A stretch of 64,000 nt of DNA from Diaphorobacter limosus. Lineage in GTDB: Bacteria; Pseudomonadota; Gammaproteobacteria; Burkholderiales; Burkholderiaceae_C. The notes under the pieces were generated by a model, which was not told the origin of the DNA, ran no database searches, and worked only from the letters and a program-made list of their open reading frames with translations. This document shows positions 38,901-52,447 of the stretch, one piece after another. Location: positions 1,086,501 through 1,150,500 of the forward strand of contig NZ_CP136921.1 of NCBI RefSeq assembly GCF_033100095.1. Reading direction: 5' to 3'. The first letter of the stretch is position 1; each line of letters starts with the position of its first letter. The position numbers and the translations under genes are program-made.

Positions 38901-39985
38901 CCAACCTGGCTGCCCCAGAGCTTGGACACGGTGAAGCCCGTCAGGCCGGCCTTGGGCTCGGAGCCGCGGCCGGTGGCGCCCTCGTCGCGGATCTCGCCGC
39001 CCGCGCCGGTCGCAGCACCGGGGAAGGGCGAGATGGCCGTGGGGTGGTTGTGCGTCTCCACCTTCATCAGCACATGGTGGGTGCCACTTCTCTTTTGATA
39101 GCTGGTAGCGCTTGCCTGGCCTGCGAAAGCTTCGAATTTGGCAAAGAACTGCTCGACGGCGCTGCCCTCCATGATGGAGGCGTTGTCGGCATAGGCGACG
39201 ATGGTGTGCTGGGGCGAGACGGCCTCGGTGTGGCGGATCATGCCGAACAGCGATTTGTCCTGTGCCACGCCGTCGATGGTGAACTGGGCGTTGAAGATCT
39301 TGTGCCGGCAATGCTCGCTGTTGGCCTGGGCGAACATCATCAGCTCCACGTCAGTGGGGTTGCGCGCAAGGCCCTTGAAGGCATTGACCAGATAGTCGAT
39401 CTCGTCATCGGCCAGCGCCAGGCCCCAGGCCTTGTTGGCGGCTTCCAGGGCGGCGCGGCCTCCGCCCAGCACGTCGACGAAGGCCATGGGCTCGGCGTCG
39501 AGCTCGGTGAACAGCTCTTGTGCCTCGGCGCGCGTGGCGACGACCGACTCGGTCATGCGGTCGTGTAGCAGCGCGGCGACCTGCTGCAGCTGCTCTGGCG
39601 TCAGCTCGGGCCTGCCGCCCAGCAACCCGCCCTTGAGGCTGATGCGGTATTCGGTGATGCGCTCCACGCGGCGCAGCTGCAGGCCGCAGTTGTGCGCGAT
39701 GTCGGTCGCCTTGGAGGCCCAGGGCGAGACCGTGCCCAGGCGCGGCGTGACCAGCAGCGCCAGGCCGTCGGCCGGGCCGGCGTAGGGGTCGCCGTAGTTC
39801 AAGAGCGCGGCCAGGCGCTCGCGCTCGGCCTCGGACGGTGCGGCATCCCGCGCCACCAGATGCACATGGCGCGCCGCCAGGCCTTCGATCTTGGGGTGGA
39901 TGGCCTGCAGCTGGGGCAGCAGTTGCTGGGCGCGGAAGGAGCTGAGGGCATTGCCGCCCTCCAGCTGGGTGATGTGCAAGGTCAC
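35951..39985 (-). CDS. purL: phosphoribosylformylglycinamidine synthase
   Basis: PurL converts FGAR, glutamine and ATP to FGAM in purine synthesis. The 1344-residue single-chain (large) form is slightly longer than that of E. coli. Visible landmarks are the ATP/substrate region [43 protein letters not shown], and the C-terminal glutaminase with nucleophile in [21 protein letters not shown] and MPHPERAF. Just before the ETHNHPT motif, near residues 285-300, the chain [13 protein letters not shown] is encoded by DNA resembling the intergenic palindrome family. It diverges from map. Confidence 0.96.
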   Translation of the reverse strand: MTLHITQLEGGNALSSFRAQQLLPQLQAIHPKIEGLAARHVHLVARDAAPSEAERERLAALLNYGDPYAGPADGLALLVTPRLGTVSPWASKATDIAHNCGLQLRRVERITEYRISLKGGLLGGRPELTPEQLQQVAALLHDRMTESVVATRAEAQELFTELDAEPMAFVDVLGGGRAALEAANKAWGLALADDEIDYLVNAFKGLARNPTDVELMMFAQANSEHCRHKIFNAQFTIDGVAQDKSLFGMIRHTEAVSPQHTIVAYADNASIMEGSAVEQFFAKFEAFAGQASATSYQKRSGTHHVLMKVETHNHPTAISPFPGAATGAGGEIRDEGATGRGSEPKAGLTGFTVSKLWGSQVGKPEHIASPLQIMTEGPLGGAAFNNEFGRPNLCGYFREYEQQVGGVTRGYHKPIMIAGGLGTIDAQHTKKILFPAGTLLIQLGGPGMRIGMGGGAASSMATGTNAAELDFDSVQRGNPEIERRAQEVINHCWAQGADNPILAIHDVGAGGLSNAFPELTNDAGRGARFDLRAVPLEESGLAPKEIWSNESQERYVLAIAPESLAQFTAFCERERCPFAVVGVATDERQLLVGDIDLHHAERSTPHAQLAVDMPMDVLLGKPPKMHRDVQTVQRSFAPIQLDGLALEKAVIDVLAHPTVASKRFLINIGDRAVGGLTHRDQMVGPWQVPVADVAVTLADYKGFAGEAMAMGERTPLAVINAPASGRMAVAEAITNLLAAPIELPRVKLSANWMAACGEPGEDADLYATVKAVGMELCPQLGISIPVGKDSLSMRTQWQEGGQTKKVTSPVSLIITAFATLADVRGTLTPQLDAREEDSTLVLIDLGRGKNRMGGSILGQVLGQSGNETPDLDDAKDLIALVNAVNALRAEGKILAYHDKGDGGLLATVAEMAFAGQLGVALNVDMLITEGDGISDSRMDSGEGKNWGQQVSGRREAQTLAALFNEELGVVLQIRTADRSAVMQTLREHGLIQCSHTIGKTRPVASPVDAGKGELQVWRDAKKVFGASLSDLHQVWDSVSWKICQQRDNPACADSEHAAMGDPSNPGLHVQLTFDPLDDVAAPFVNLARPKVAVLREQGVNSHVEMAYAFTEAGFEAFDVHMTDLQAGRARLSDFAGVVACGGFSYGDTLGAGIGWARSITFNPALSEQFQQFFGRGDTFALGVCNGCQMFAELADIIPGAQAWPRFTTNQSHRFEARLSMVEVLASPSLFLQGMAGSRLPIVVSHGEGYANFERRGNADKVLPAMRFVNNHGQATEQYPFNPNGSPGGLTAVTTQDGRFTAMMPHPERAFRNIQMSWTDLAATGGQDALSPWMRIWRNARKWVG
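39086..39132. repeat. AGCGCTT-type repeat inside purL (in frame)
   Basis: The plus strand reads TTTTGATAGCTGGTAGCGCT, then TGCCTGGCCTGCGAAAGCTT and a TTTGG edge. The left half matches the intergenic consensus closely; the right half has decayed. It encodes SATSYQ on the minus strand without disturbing the frame. Confidence 0.6.
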
Positions 39986-40173
39986 GGTAGCGGCCTGGAG
40001 TGATGGGGGAAAGGGGCAAGGGCCGATGGGTGCGGGCAGCCGCTGAATGGGGCTGCCGCGCCCGGCGGCGCGTCTTCGTGAAAGCCCGCCATTTTAACGG
40101 GCCGCACCCCGCTTGCGCCCGCCGCGCGACCATTGGTCTGCAAGGCACCAATGCGAATGGGATAATTTACGCC

Positions 40174-40992
40174 ATGAGCAACATCACCATCAAGGACGCC
40201 CAGGGCATTGCCGGCATGCGCCAGGCCTGCCGCCTGGCCTCCGAAGTGCTGGACTACATCGCACCGCATATCAAGCCCGGCATCACCACCCTCGAGATCG
40301 ACCGCCTGGGCGCCGAATGCATGGCGCAGCAGGGCACCAGGTCCGCCACCGTGGGCTACCAGCCGCCCGGCTACCCGCCCTACCCCGGCCATTTGTGCAC
40401 CTCGGTCAACCATGTGGTGTGCCACGGCATACCCAACGACAAGCCCCTGAAGAAGGGCGACATCGTCAACGTGGACGTGACCGTGATCACCCCGGACGGC
40501 TGGTACGGTGACAACAGCCGCATGTACCTGATAGGCGAATGCTCGATTGCCGCCAAACGGCTGTCGGCCCTGACCTTCGACGCCATGTGGCTGGGCATTC
40601 AGCAGGTCAGGCCCGGCGCGCGCCTGGGCGACATCGGCCATGCCATCCAGAAATACGCCGAGGGCCATGGCCTGTCGGTGGTGCGCGAGTTCTGCGGCCA
40701 CGGCATTGGTCAGAAGTTCCACGAAGACCCGCAGGTGCTGCACTACGGCCGCCCCGGCACGGGCCAGGAGCTGGCGCCCGGCATGACCTTCACCATCGAG
40801 CCCATGCTGAACCTGGGCAAACGCGACATCAAGGAGCTGGGCAACGACGGCTGGACCATCATCACCAAGGACCGCAGCCTCTCGGCCCAGTGGGAGCACA
40901 CGGTGCTGGTCACGGAAACGGGCTACGACGTGCTCACGCTGTCGGCGGGCTCGCCCGCCCTGCCCTCGTTTGTGACGGCCACCGCCACCTGA
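40174..40992 (+). CDS. map: type I methionine aminopeptidase
   Basis: Map removes the initiator methionine from new proteins. The 272-residue enzyme has its metal ligands in [10 protein letters not shown] and YGDNSRM, the His in [13 protein letters not shown], Glu in [10 protein letters not shown] and Glu in [10 protein letters not shown]. The [15 protein letters not shown] [17 protein letters not shown] substrate segment is also clear. A GATAAT at 40161-40166 is only eight bases from the ATG, so the transcript would start at or next to the start codon. glnD follows 43 bases downstream. Confidence 0.95.
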   Translation: MSNITIKDAQGIAGMRQACRLASEVLDYIAPHIKPGITTLEIDRLGAECMAQQGTRSATVGYQPPGYPPYPGHLCTSVNHVVCHGIPNDKPLKKGDIVNVDVTVITPDGWYGDNSRMYLIGECSIAAKRLSALTFDAMWLGIQQVRPGARLGDIGHAIQKYAEGHGLSVVREFCGHGIGQKFHEDPQVLHYGRPGTGQELAPGMTFTIEPMLNLGKRDIKELGNDGWTIITKDRSLSAQWEHTVLVTETGYDVLTLSAGSPALPSFVTATAT

Positions 40993-41035
40993 TGGCCCGG
41001 GGCTGGCGGCAACGACCTTCACGGCAAGCCTTCTC

Positions 41036-43660
41036 ATGCCATCACGCCCGAGCCCGGACACCGCGCCGCTGCAGGCGCTGCAAGCGCTACGCGATGGCTA
41101 CCGCCAGGACAAGGCCGCCCTGCTGGACAAGCTGCAGGCGGCCGGAGCCTCCACGCGCGGCATTCGCAAGCTGCTGCTGAAGCTGTCGCACCTGACCGAC
41201 CGGCTGCTGTGCCGGCTGTGGGCGGGCGCGCGCTTGCCGCAGGACTGGGCGCTGCTGGCGGTGGGCGGCTACGGGCGCGCGCAGCTGTTTCCGCATTCAG
41301 ACGTGGACGTGCTGCTGCTGCTGCCCGATGGCACGGCCGCGGCGCTCGATGACGCGCGCAAACCCATCGAGGCCTTCATCAGCAGCTGCTGGGACGCAGG
41401 CCTGGAGATAGGCTCCAGCGTGCGCAGCGTGGCCGAATGCCTGAGCGAGTCCGCCGCCGATGTGACGGTGCAGACGGCCCTGCTCGAGTCGCGCCTGCTG
41501 TGCGGCAGCCCGGCATTGTTCGACGAATTTTGCCGGCGCTACGACGCCCAGATGGACGCGCGCGCCTTTCTGCAGGCCAAGACGCTGGAGATGCGCCAGC
41601 GCCACACCAAGTACGAGGACACGCCCTACGCGCTGGAGCCCAACTGCAAGGAATCGCCCGGCGGCCTGCGCGACCTGCAGCTCATCATCTGGGCGGCAAA
41701 CGCCGCGGGGCTGGGCAGCAGCTGGCGCGAGCTGGCGGCCAACGGCCTGGCCACGCCCTTCGAGCTGCGGCAGATCGAGCGCAACGAGGCCCTGCTGCTG
41801 CTGATCCGCGCCCGCCTGCACGCCATTGCCGGGCGGCGCGAGGACCGCCTGGTGTTCGATCTGCAGACCGCCGTGGCCGAGAGCTTTGGCTACCGCTCCA
41901 CCGCCCCCGACGGCCAGCGCCTGGCCATGCGCGCCAGCGAGACGCTGATGCGCCGCTACTACTGGGCGGCCAAGGCCGTCACGCAGCTCAGCCAGATCCT
42001 GCTGTTGGGCATAGAGGAGCGGCTCAACCCCAGCACGCATGAGCTGCGCCCCATCAACGCGCGTTTTTTTGACAAGGCCGGCCTGATCGAGGTGGCCAGC
42101 GACGACCTGTACGAGCGCCACCCGCACGCCATCCTGGAGACCTTTTTGCTCTACCAGAGCTCGCCGGCGCTCAAGGACCTGTCGGCGCGCACCCTGCGCG
42201 CGCTGTACAACGCGCGCGGCCTGATGGACGCCGGTTTTCGGCGCGACCCGGCCAACCGCGCGCAGTTCATGGAGATACTGCGCCAGCCCTCGGGCATCAC
42301 GCACGCCATGCGGCTGATGAACCAGACCTCGGTGCTGGGGCGCTACCTCTGGCCCTTCAGGCGCATCGTCGGCCAGATGCAGCACGACCTGTTCCATGTC
42401 TACACGGTGGATCAGCACATCCTCATGGTGTTGCGCAACATGCGCCGCTTCTTTATGGCCGAACATGCGCACGAATACCCGTTCTGCTCGCAACTGGCCA
42501 GCGGCTGGGACAAGCCCTGGGTGCTGTACCTCGCGGCGCTGTTCCACGACATCGGCAAGGGCCGCGGCGGCAACCACTCGCAGATCGGCGCGCAGGAGGT
42601 GCGGCGCTTTTGCCGCCAGCATGGCATCGACGCGGCCGACGCGCAGCTGGCCGAATTTTTGGTGCGTGAGCATCTGTTGATGAGCCAGGTGGCGCAGAAG
42701 CAGGACCTGTCCGACCCCGACGTGATCCGCGCCTTTGCCCAGCATGTGGGCAACGAGCGCCAGCTCACGGCGCTGTATCTGCTCACGGTGGCCGACATAC
42801 GTGGCACCTCGCCCAAGGTCTGGAACGCCTGGAAGGGCAAGCTGCTCGAAGACCTGTACCGCTCCACGCTGCGCGTGCTGGGCGGGCGCGCGCCCGACCC
42901 GGCCGCCGAGATCGAGGCACGCAAGCGCGAGGCGCTGATCCTGCTGGCCCTGAGCGCCCTGCCGCACGAGGCCCACAAGCGGCTGTGGGACACGCTGGAC
43001 GTGAGCTACTTCATGCGCCACGAGGCGCCCGACATCGCCTGGCACACGCGCCACCTCTCGCGCCATGTGGGCGCTGCCCGGGCCATCGTGCGCGCCCGGC
43101 TGTCGCTGGCCGGCGAGGGGCTGGAGGTGCTGGTCTACGCGCCCGACCAGGCCGACCTGTTCGCCCGTATCTGCGGCTACTTCGACCGCGCGGGTTTTTC
43201 CATCCTGGACGCGCGCGTGCACACCGCGCACAACGGCCATGCGCTGGACACCTTCCAGGTCGTCGCCACCAGCCAGCCCGGCGCCTACCGCGAACTCATC
43301 CACATGGTCGAGAACGGCCTACAGCGCGCCATCGAGGACCGGGGCGCGCTGCCCGAGCCCGCGCGCAAGCGCGTGTCGCGCCGGGTCAGGAGCTTTCCGA
43401 TCGCGCCGCGCGTCACGCTGCGCCCCGACGAAAAGGCCCAGCGCTGGCTGCTCAGCATCTCGGCGAGCGACCGCGCCGGCCTGCTGTACCTGGTGGCACG
43501 CGTGCTCTCGCGCCACTCTTTAAGCGTGCAGCTGGCCAAGATCAGCACCCTGGGCGAGCGCGTGGAAGACACCTTCCTGCTGCAGGGCGCAGAACTGCAA
43601 AGCAACCAGCAGCAGATCCGCATCGAGACGGAGCTGCTGCAGGCCTTGGCCGATCAATAG
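41036..43660 (+). CDS. glnD: [protein-PII] uridylyltransferase / uridylyl-removing enzyme
   Basis: GlnD senses glutamine and adds or removes UMP on PII proteins, setting nitrogen metabolism. The 874-residue chain has the full order: nucleotidyltransferase with [20 protein letters not shown] (about 76-95), a helical linker ([19 protein letters not shown]), the HD hydrolase with [18 protein letters not shown] (about 500-520), and two C-terminal ACT domains ([20 protein letters not shown] and [20 protein letters not shown]). It lies downstream of map in the same direction. A palindromic repeat follows the stop. Confidence 0.96.
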   Translation: MPSRPSPDTAPLQALQALRDGYRQDKAALLDKLQAAGASTRGIRKLLLKLSHLTDRLLCRLWAGARLPQDWALLAVGGYGRAQLFPHSDVDVLLLLPDGTAAALDDARKPIEAFISSCWDAGLEIGSSVRSVAECLSESAADVTVQTALLESRLLCGSPALFDEFCRRYDAQMDARAFLQAKTLEMRQRHTKYEDTPYALEPNCKESPGGLRDLQLIIWAANAAGLGSSWRELAANGLATPFELRQIERNEALLLLIRARLHAIAGRREDRLVFDLQTAVAESFGYRSTAPDGQRLAMRASETLMRRYYWAAKAVTQLSQILLLGIEERLNPSTHELRPINARFFDKAGLIEVASDDLYERHPHAILETFLLYQSSPALKDLSARTLRALYNARGLMDAGFRRDPANRAQFMEILRQPSGITHAMRLMNQTSVLGRYLWPFRRIVGQMQHDLFHVYTVDQHILMVLRNMRRFFMAEHAHEYPFCSQLASGWDKPWVLYLAALFHDIGKGRGGNHSQIGAQEVRRFCRQHGIDAADAQLAEFLVREHLLMSQVAQKQDLSDPDVIRAFAQHVGNERQLTALYLLTVADIRGTSPKVWNAWKGKLLEDLYRSTLRVLGGRAPDPAAEIEARKREALILLALSALPHEAHKRLWDTLDVSYFMRHEAPDIAWHTRHLSRHVGAARAIVRARLSLAGEGLEVLVYAPDQADLFARICGYFDRAGFSILDARVHTAHNGHALDTFQVVATSQPGAYRELIHMVENGLQRAIEDRGALPEPARKRVSRRVRSFPIAPRVTLRPDEKAQRWLLSISASDRAGLLYLVARVLSRHSLSVQLAKISTLGERVEDTFLLQGAELQSNQQQIRIETELLQALADQ

Positions 43661-43665
43661 CTATG

Positions 43666-43718
43666 CTATTTATAGCTGTTTGCACTTGCCAGATAAGCGC
43701 TAGAGGCTTGTTTTATAT
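43666..43718. repeat. AGCGCTT-type interspersed palindromic repeat, copy 7
   Basis: CTATTTATAGCTGTTTGCAC, TTGCCAGATAAGCGCTAGAG and GCTTGTTTTATATT. It lies between the convergent glnD and NCS2 permease genes and may terminate both. Confidence 0.78.
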
Positions 43719-43746
43719 TAAATCGCCATAGCCCTGGCTGCGCCTG

Positions 43747-45216
43747 TCAATGGGCCCTGGCCACGGGCACCAGCTTGCCATTCTTGTCATAGAGCCTGCC
43801 GTCTATCACCACATCTCCGTCGTACAGGCTGGCCAGCACCTGCGCGCTGAGCGTGCGGTCTGACGCCGCGACAAACACCGATTGCTGATCCGAGTTGCCC
43901 TGCTTGAAATGGTTGAACAACAGGTTCAGCAAGATGGCGACCAGGGCCGTGGCGCTGATGCCCGAGTGGAATATGGTGGCAAACCAGTCCGGAAACTGCG
44001 CATAGAACTTGGGCGCCACCACCGGAATCAGGCCCGCGCCTACCGCCGCCGCCACCACGATCAGGTTCATGTTGTTGTTGTAGTCCACCTTGGACAAGGT
44101 GCGTATGCCACTGGCCGCCACGGTGCCAAACAACACCAGGCCAGCCCCGCCCAGCACCGAGGGCGGCACGCAGGCCACCACCCGGCCCATGATGGGCAAC
44201 ACCCCCAGGGCAATCAGAATCAAACCGCTGTAGGCCACGACATAGCGGCTCTTGACGCTGGTGACCGCCACCAGGCCCACGTTCTGCGCGAACGCACTCT
44301 GCGTGAACGCGCCAAACACCGGGGCCACGATGCTCGCCAGCATGTCGGCGCGCAGGCCGTCGCCCAGGCGGCGCGAATCCACGCGCGTGCCCACGATGTC
44401 GCCCACGGCCAGCACATCGGCCGAGGTTTCCACCAGGATCACCAGGATGACGATGAACATCGACAGAATCGCCGCCTTGTTGAAGGTCGGCATGCCAAAG
44501 TGCATGGGCGTGGGAATGGCGAACCAGGCACCCTCCAGCACGCGCGAGAAGTCGGCCTTGCCCATGAACACGGCCACCACCGTGCCCAGCACGATGGACA
44601 GCAGAATCGACAGGCGCGAGATGGCCGCGCTGCCCACCTTGCTCAAACCCAGCACGATGACCAGCGAAATGCCCGCCAGCGCGATATTGCTCATGCTGCC
44701 GTAATCGGCGGCGCGGGCGTTGCCGCCCATGGCCCAGTGCGCGGCCACGGGGATCAGCGACAGGCCAATCACCGTGATCACGCAGCCGTTGACCAGCGGC
44801 GGGAAGAAGCGCGTGACCTTGGAGAACACCGGAGCGACCAGCAGGCCCAGCACGGCCGAGGCCATCACCGCGCCCAGAATGCCCGGCAGCCCGCCGCCGG
44901 TCTGCAAGATGCTGACCATGGTGGCCACGCCGGCAAACGACACGCCCTGCACCAGCGGCAGGCGGCTGCCAAAAAACGGAATGCCCAGGGTCTGCAACAA
45001 CGTGGCCACCCCGCCCATGAACAGGCAGGCAGTGATCAGCAGACCGGCATCGGCGGCCGACATGCCGGCCGCCTCGGCCACGATCAGCGGCACGGCGACG
45101 ATGCCGCCATACATGGTCAGCACATGCTGCAGGCCATAGGCCAGATTGGCGCCCAGGCCCAGTTTTTCATCCTCCGGGCGCAGTTCGCTGGCCGGGACTG
45201 TGGAATTCGTGTTCAC
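43747..45216 (-). CDS. NCS2-family nucleobase (uracil/xanthine) permease
   Basis: A 489-residue, multi-helix nucleobase:cation symporter of the NCS2 family. Motifs include GLQHVLTMYGGIVAVPLIV, PLVQGVSFAGVATM, FSKVTRFFPPLVNGCVITVIGLSLIPVA and the family signature FAQNVGLVAVTSVKSRYVVAYSG. I place the start at GTG 45216 because AAGGAGA lies seven bases upstream; ATG 45237 is an alternative seven residues earlier with a poorer site. Uracil, xanthine or urate transport cannot be separated without alignment, although the QNVGLVAVTSVKSRYV form is more usual in xanthine/urate carriers. Confidence 0.88.
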   Translation of the reverse strand: MNTNSTVPASELRPEDEKLGLGANLAYGLQHVLTMYGGIVAVPLIVAEAAGMSAADAGLLITACLFMGGVATLLQTLGIPFFGSRLPLVQGVSFAGVATMVSILQTGGGLPGILGAVMASAVLGLLVAPVFSKVTRFFPPLVNGCVITVIGLSLIPVAAHWAMGGNARAADYGSMSNIALAGISLVIVLGLSKVGSAAISRLSILLSIVLGTVVAVFMGKADFSRVLEGAWFAIPTPMHFGMPTFNKAAILSMFIVILVILVETSADVLAVGDIVGTRVDSRRLGDGLRADMLASIVAPVFGAFTQSAFAQNVGLVAVTSVKSRYVVAYSGLILIALGVLPIMGRVVACVPPSVLGGAGLVLFGTVAASGIRTLSKVDYNNNMNLIVVAAAVGAGLIPVVAPKFYAQFPDWFATIFHSGISATALVAILLNLLFNHFKQGNSDQQSVFVAASDRTLSAQVLASLYDGDVVIDGRLYDKNGKLVPVARAH

Positions 45217-45400
45217 CGTATGTCTCCTTGAATCCATTGCCTGGGCCTCTTGGTGGCCTCTTGTGCCGTGCTGTGCTGCCCTGCATGAAGACCCTCCCCA
45301 GCCACGGCCTGCAGCGAACTTTAGAATCACAGTCGACAAAAATTGCATGCCGATATGTATACAGTCCTTTGCCGTGGAGCGCATCATTCATGCGCCCAAG

Positions 45401-45940
45401 TCACTCCTCCTCGGCCGCGCCTATGTCCGGAAACAGCACCTCGGTAAAGCCGAACTGACTGAAGTCCCGCATGCGCATGGGATAAAGCTTGCCCCACAAA
45501 TGGTCGCATTCATGCTGCACCACGCGTGCGTGAAAGCCGCTCACCGTACGGTCAATGGGCTCGCCGCGCACGCCAAAGCCGGTGTAGCGCACGCTCTGCC
45601 AGCGCGGCACCAGTCCACGCAGGCCAGGCACCGACAGGCAGCCCTCCCAGTCGAGCTGCTCGGCATCGCCGATGGGCGTGATCACCGGGTTGACCAGCAC
45701 CGTGCGCGGCACGATGGGCGCGTCCGGGTAGCGCGGGTTGGGCAGACCCGAGCCAAATACGACCACCGCCAGATCGACGCCGATCTGGGGCGCGGCCAGC
45801 CCGGCGCCATTCGCGGCCTGCATGGTGTCCAGCAGGTCGGTGAGCAGCTGGTGCAGCGCCTGCGTGTCAAAGGCTGTCACGGGCCGGGCCACGCGCAGCA
45901 GGCGCGGGTCGCCCATCTTCAATACGGTGCGAACGGTCAT
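45401..45940 (-). CDS. def: peptide deformylase
   Basis: Def removes the N-formyl group from nascent proteins. The 179-residue enzyme shows all three motifs: [21 protein letters not shown] (metal-binding Cys) and [12 protein letters not shown] (two His ligands and catalytic Glu). The C-terminus [10 protein letters not shown] is acidic. It stands apart from fmt and is divergent from the DUF454 gene, so it is probably a secondary deformylase copy (inference from context). Confidence 0.94.
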   Translation of the reverse strand: MTVRTVLKMGDPRLLRVARPVTAFDTQALHQLLTDLLDTMQAANGAGLAAPQIGVDLAVVVFGSGLPNPRYPDAPIVPRTVLVNPVITPIGDAEQLDWEGCLSVPGLRGLVPRWQSVRYTGFGVRGEPIDRTVSGFHARVVQHECDHLWGKLYPMRMRDFSQFGFTEVLFPDIGAAEEE

Positions 45941-46027
45941 TGAGGCAAGTCAAAGGCTATGGTGGCATGGAGGCTATCGAGGATAACGCTTGTCATGCTC
46001 CATACCGCCCCGGGCACAATCGCCAGC

Positions 46028-46447
46028 ATGACCGAGCAGACCGAGTCCTTGCCACCCGTGCCCGAGCAGCCGCCCCTGCCGGCGCTGGCACGCTGGCTGT
46101 TGTTCGCGTTTGCGCTGCTGTGCCTGGCCCTGGGCGTGATCGGCGTCATCGTGCCTGGGTTGCCGAGCACGGTTTTCGTGCTCATGGCCGCCTGGGCGGC
46201 GGCGCGCAGCTCACCGCGCCTGTACCGCTGGCTGTGGTTCCACCCACTGTTCGGCTCCATGCTGCGCAACTGGGCCAATGGCGGGCGTGTCAGCCGCCAC
46301 GCCAAATGGAGCGCCTCCGTCCTGATGACGCTGTGCGCCATTATCCTGCTGGTGATCGACACGCCGCGCTGGGCCGCCTACTCGGGCTGCGGCTTCATGG
46401 CCTGTGTACTCACCTGGCTGTGGCTGCGCCCCGAGCCCGAGGCCTGA
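46028..46447 (+). CDS. DUF454/YbaN-family inner membrane protein
   Basis: A 139-residue membrane protein with three to four helices. The family signature is LGVIGVIVPGLPSTVFVLMAAWAAARSSPRLYRWLWFHPLFG, then LRNWANGGRVSRHAKWSAS. Its role is unknown; E. coli YbaN is the model member. The ATG at 46028 removes 23 non-conserved residues from the longer frame. Confidence 0.88.
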   Translation: MTEQTESLPPVPEQPPLPALARWLLFAFALLCLALGVIGVIVPGLPSTVFVLMAAWAAARSSPRLYRWLWFHPLFGSMLRNWANGGRVSRHAKWSASVLMTLCAIILLVIDTPRWAAYSGCGFMACVLTWLWLRPEPEA

Positions 46448-46498
46448 CGCGCCTGCTCCGAGCGGTAACTTTCTGCCAGGCATGCTGATTTTTATGTA

Positions 46499-46504
46499 TA
46501 TAAT
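46499..46504 (+). promoter_or_regulatory. -10 element of the tRNA-Asn pair
   Basis: A perfect TATAAT ends 11 bases before the first tRNA. No clear -35 box is seen at the usual spacing. Confidence 0.6.
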
Positions 46505-46515
46505 CTAAGGCTTGT

Positions 46516-46591
46516 TCCCCGATAGCTCAGTCGGTAGAGCGCCGGACTGTTAATCCGTAGGTCCCTGGTTCGAGCCCAGGTCGGGGAGCCA
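46516..46591 (+). tRNA. tRNA-Asn (GTT), copy 1
   Basis: A 76-base cloverleaf with encoded CCA. The acceptor stem is TCCCCGA/TCGGGGA, the D-arm AGCTCAGTCGGTAGAGC, the anticodon loop CTGTTAA with anticodon GTT, and the T-arm CTGGTTCGAGCCCAG. Confidence 0.97.
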
Positions 46592-46642
46592 AATTCAAGG
46601 CCTTGCAATTGCACAAGGCCAGCCAATAAAAACACCGAACAT

Positions 46643-46718
46643 TCCTCAATAGCTCAGTCGGTAGAGCGCCGGACTGTTAATCCGTAGGTCCCTGGTTCGA
46701 GCCCAGGTTGAGGAGCCA
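46643..46718 (+). tRNA. tRNA-Asn (GTT), copy 2
   Basis: Identical to copy 1 from the D-arm through the T-arm but with acceptor stem TCCTCAA/TTGAGGA. Each difference on the 5' strand is matched on the 3' strand, so the stem stays paired. CCA is encoded. It is 51 bases after copy 1 and probably in the same transcript. Confidence 0.97.
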
Positions 46719-46722
46719 ATCA

Positions 46723-46757
46723 AGGCCATCCCAATGCGAGTTGGGATGGCCTTTTTA
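46723..46757 (+). terminator. terminator of the tRNA-Asn transcript
   Basis: The 12-bp stem AGGCCATCCCAA / TTGGGATGGCCT with a short loop runs into TTTTATTT, right after the second tRNA. Confidence 0.9.
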
Positions 46758-46782
46758 TTTGCCCATAGCCAGTCACAGATAC

Positions 46783-46806
46783 AAAAAGGCCCACCCGAGG
46801 GTGGGC
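46783..46806 (-). terminator. terminator of icd
   Basis: On the minus strand GGCCCACCC, CTCG-like loop, GGGTGGGCC is followed by five T, 27 bases after the icd stop. Confidence 0.85.
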
Positions 46807-46832
46807 CCAGCCTCAAGGGGCAAGCATGCGAG

Positions 46833-48092
<1,260 letters not shown>

Positions 48093-48235
48093 GTAACAGG
48101 TCTCCGGGAGTGGTCGCCAGGGGCAAAAGTCAAAAAAGATTCTAGCCTGCGCCTTTGGCCGAAGTGTGCTCAAAGTGCCCGCACCATAATCAAACCCCAT
48201 TCCCGCTGCATTGACCCATACCGTCCTGCCCGCCC

Positions 48236-48709
48236 ATGAAGTCCAACGCCCTTGCCATCCGCCCTTCCCGCCTGCCGCAGGTGCTGGCCCTGTGTGCCCT
48301 CTGCGCCAGCGCCTGGGCGCAGAACAGTCCGCAGATGAACCTGCAGCGGGTGGAACTGACCGCCGGCATGTACCGCATACAGGCGCAGGTGGCGTTGACG
48401 CCGCAGGAGCGCCAGATCGGCCTGATGTTCCGCCGCGAAATGCCGCAGCACGAGGGCATGCTGTTCGTCTTCGAGCAGCCTGCGACCCAGTGCTTCTGGA
48501 TGAAAAACACACAGTTGCCGCTCACGGCGGCCTTTGTGGCCGATGACGGCAGCATCGTGAACCTGGCCGACATGCAGCCCCTGAGCGAAGACTCGCACTG
48601 CTCGGCCAAACCCGTGCGCTATGTGCTGGAGATGAACCAGGGCTGGTTTGCCAAGCGGGGGATCAAGGCCGGGGCCAGGTTGGGTGGCTCGGCCTTCCAG
48701 TCCAAATGA
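48236..48709 (+). CDS. DUF192-family exported protein
   Basis: A 157-residue secreted protein: signal peptide ending near CASAWAQ, then the DUF192 fold with [58 protein letters not shown] and [18 protein letters not shown]. The family is widespread and its function is unknown. It is divergent from icd and ends next to a hairpin shared with PEP-CTERM gene 2. Confidence 0.9.
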   Translation: MKSNALAIRPSRLPQVLALCALCASAWAQNSPQMNLQRVELTAGMYRIQAQVALTPQERQIGLMFRREMPQHEGMLFVFEQPATQCFWMKNTQLPLTAAFVADDGSIVNLADMQPLSEDSHCSAKPVRYVLEMNQGWFAKRGIKAGARLGGSAFQSK

Positions 48710-48742
48710 AAAAACCGGTCACCCTTGCAGGTGGCCGGTTTA
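48709..48742. terminator. bidirectional terminator between DUF192 and PEP-CTERM gene 2
   Basis: AAAAAACCGGTCACC, a short loop and GGTGGCCGGTTTAT make a stem with one mismatch. On the minus strand the A run becomes T6, favouring termination of the PEP-CTERM gene. Confidence 0.75.
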
Positions 48743-48790
48743 TACCGATGACTGAGAGGGCGGCAGATCGCCGCACTCTCCATCCAGGGC

Positions 48791-49729
48791 TTAGGACTTG
48801 CGGCGGCGCGAAGCCAAGCCAGCACCCAGGAGGGCCAAGCCAGCCAGGGCCATGGTGCCAGGCTCGGGAACTTCGCTGATAACACCTGTGATTTGAGTTG
48901 TCGATTTCACCGTCCAGCAACCACTTGCCGGCACAGTCCCCGTTGCAGGAACCGTGCAAAGGTTACTAGCTGATCCAGACCTATCGTCAAAACTAGTGGT
49001 CAGATACATGTCGTGCTCACCACCATTGTCATCCGTAAATGCAGGAGTGTAACCTGCTGGCTTAAACATGTCGAACGCATCACCGCCCGTGATATCCAGG
49101 TACGCAGTCCCCGTACCGGAGAGTGTAGGACCGAAATTTGAATAATAGGTTGAATCGGGTTGATTTTCGATCAACCCCTTACCAAATACACCTTCAAGCC
49201 ACAACGTACCACCCGTGATACCTGGATAGGTCAGACTTGCAGGATCCCAAACACCTACACCAGACCCTTGGGTTGCATCCCATTCACTGTTGTTTTCATA
49301 CAGCGCCCATACCCCACCCGTCGAAAGAGTTGTGGTAGAGCACCCTGTCACCGGGCTGCAGGTGACTTCAGCATAAGAATCTGTCAAACCACCAAATACA
49401 CCCGTGAGATATTTGCCACCGTAAATTGGATTACCGGGCGAAAAAATGGTATTACCGTTTTTATCTTCAATCCTGGCCACATTGAAAATACCCATGGTGT
49501 CATAGCTGGAGCCGCTCAAGGCAGGGTTTGCTGCTGCAGCATCACACTCGTCAACCGTTGTGCACTTGACTCCGGCCGCAGTACCGTAACCATTGGTGCC
49601 CAAATCGAAGTTGTCAAGGGTAATTTTGTAATTACCGGCGTTGATGACCACCGCCGAGTGCGCGGAGCCCATGACACCGAAGGACAGAGCCGCAGCGGCG
49701 GCGATGGAAGCAAGTTTGGATTTCAGCAT
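48791..49729 (-). CDS. PEP-CTERM sorting-domain exported protein 2
   Basis: A 312-residue exported protein with a signal peptide (LASIAAAAALSFGVMGSAHSA) and a classic C-terminal tag VPEPGTMALAGLALLGAGLA followed by SRRRKS. The mature part is rich in Gly, Thr, Ser and Asp with few Lys/Arg, and contains several paired cysteines; no catalytic domain was recognised. Its base composition is clearly less GC-rich than flanking genes. A near-perfect sigma-54 promoter lies about 50 bases upstream. It is probably a surface or matrix protein processed by an exosortase encoded elsewhere. Confidence 0.9.
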   Translation of the reverse strand: MLKSKLASIAAAAALSFGVMGSAHSAVVINAGNYKITLDNFDLGTNGYGTAAGVKCTTVDECDAAAANPALSGSSYDTMGIFNVARIEDKNGNTIFSPGNPIYGGKYLTGVFGGLTDSYAEVTCSPVTGCSTTTLSTGGVWALYENNSEWDATQGSGVGVWDPASLTYPGITGGTLWLEGVFGKGLIENQPDSTYYSNFGPTLSGTGTAYLDITGGDAFDMFKPAGYTPAFTDDNGGEHDMYLTTSFDDRSGSASNLCTVPATGTVPASGCWTVKSTTQITGVISEVPEPGTMALAGLALLGAGLASRRRKS

Positions 49730-49780
49730 TTCCCACTCCTCTTAGTGAAATTGAATCAAGAATTCTCTCGCCAGACAATA

Positions 49781-49796
49781 AGCACTTAGCGTGCCA
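49781..49796 (-). promoter_or_regulatory. sigma-54 (-24/-12) promoter of PEP-CTERM gene 2
   Basis: On the minus strand the site reads TGGCACGCTAAGTGCT, differing from TGGCACGNNNNTTGCW at only one fixed position. The expected start of transcription is about 40 bases before the start codon. Confidence 0.82.
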
Positions 49797-50209
49797 ACCC
49801 CTTACACCCCCACCTAAGCCGTTGATATCAAACGATTTATCCGAAAACAGCCGATCTCACCACAGATGCACTGTAAAAATTTCCGACACTCTGAACCCGC
49901 GATGAGGCTGCTGGTGGCGCCGTAGGCGGAGAGTTGATGTAAAAAATTCCGACACGCTGTTCAAGACACGGGCTGGCCGCTGCGCCGATGCACTGTGCAT
50001 GACTGTTTCAAGGGAGCGCCGGCCGGGAGTTTGGGCGAGAGTGGGCGGGGAGTTTGTGTTTTGTGGTCGGCAGGATGCGAGTGCTCCGACCGCCGGCCCC
50101 CATCCCGGCCTTCCCCCAAAGGGGGAAGGAGATAAAACCAGAAGAGGGAAGGATCAGTGGGGACGATGCATGCAAGCCCTCCCTGCCAGGACAGGGAGGG
50201 CACGTCACA
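49797..50209. other. intergenic region upstream of PEP-CTERM gene 2, with two direct repeats
   Basis: No credible gene. Two 22-base near-identical direct repeats lie at 49872-49893 (TGTAAAAATTTCCGACACTC...) and 49938-49959 (TGTAAAAAATTCCGACACGC...), 66 bases apart. Around 50084-50128 is a CCCATCCCGGCC...CCCCCAAAGGGGG hairpin of the GC-rich repeat type. The monomeric isocitrate dehydrogenase ends at 50210. Confidence 0.6.

Positions 50210-52447
<2,238 letters not shown>

Noticed and set aside
37295..39568. 757-residue open frame antisense to purL
   Set aside because: Shadow of purL; no motif, no ribosome site.
41297..43303. 668-residue open frame antisense to glnD
   Set aside because: Shadow of glnD, Gln/His/Val/Gly-rich with no family features.
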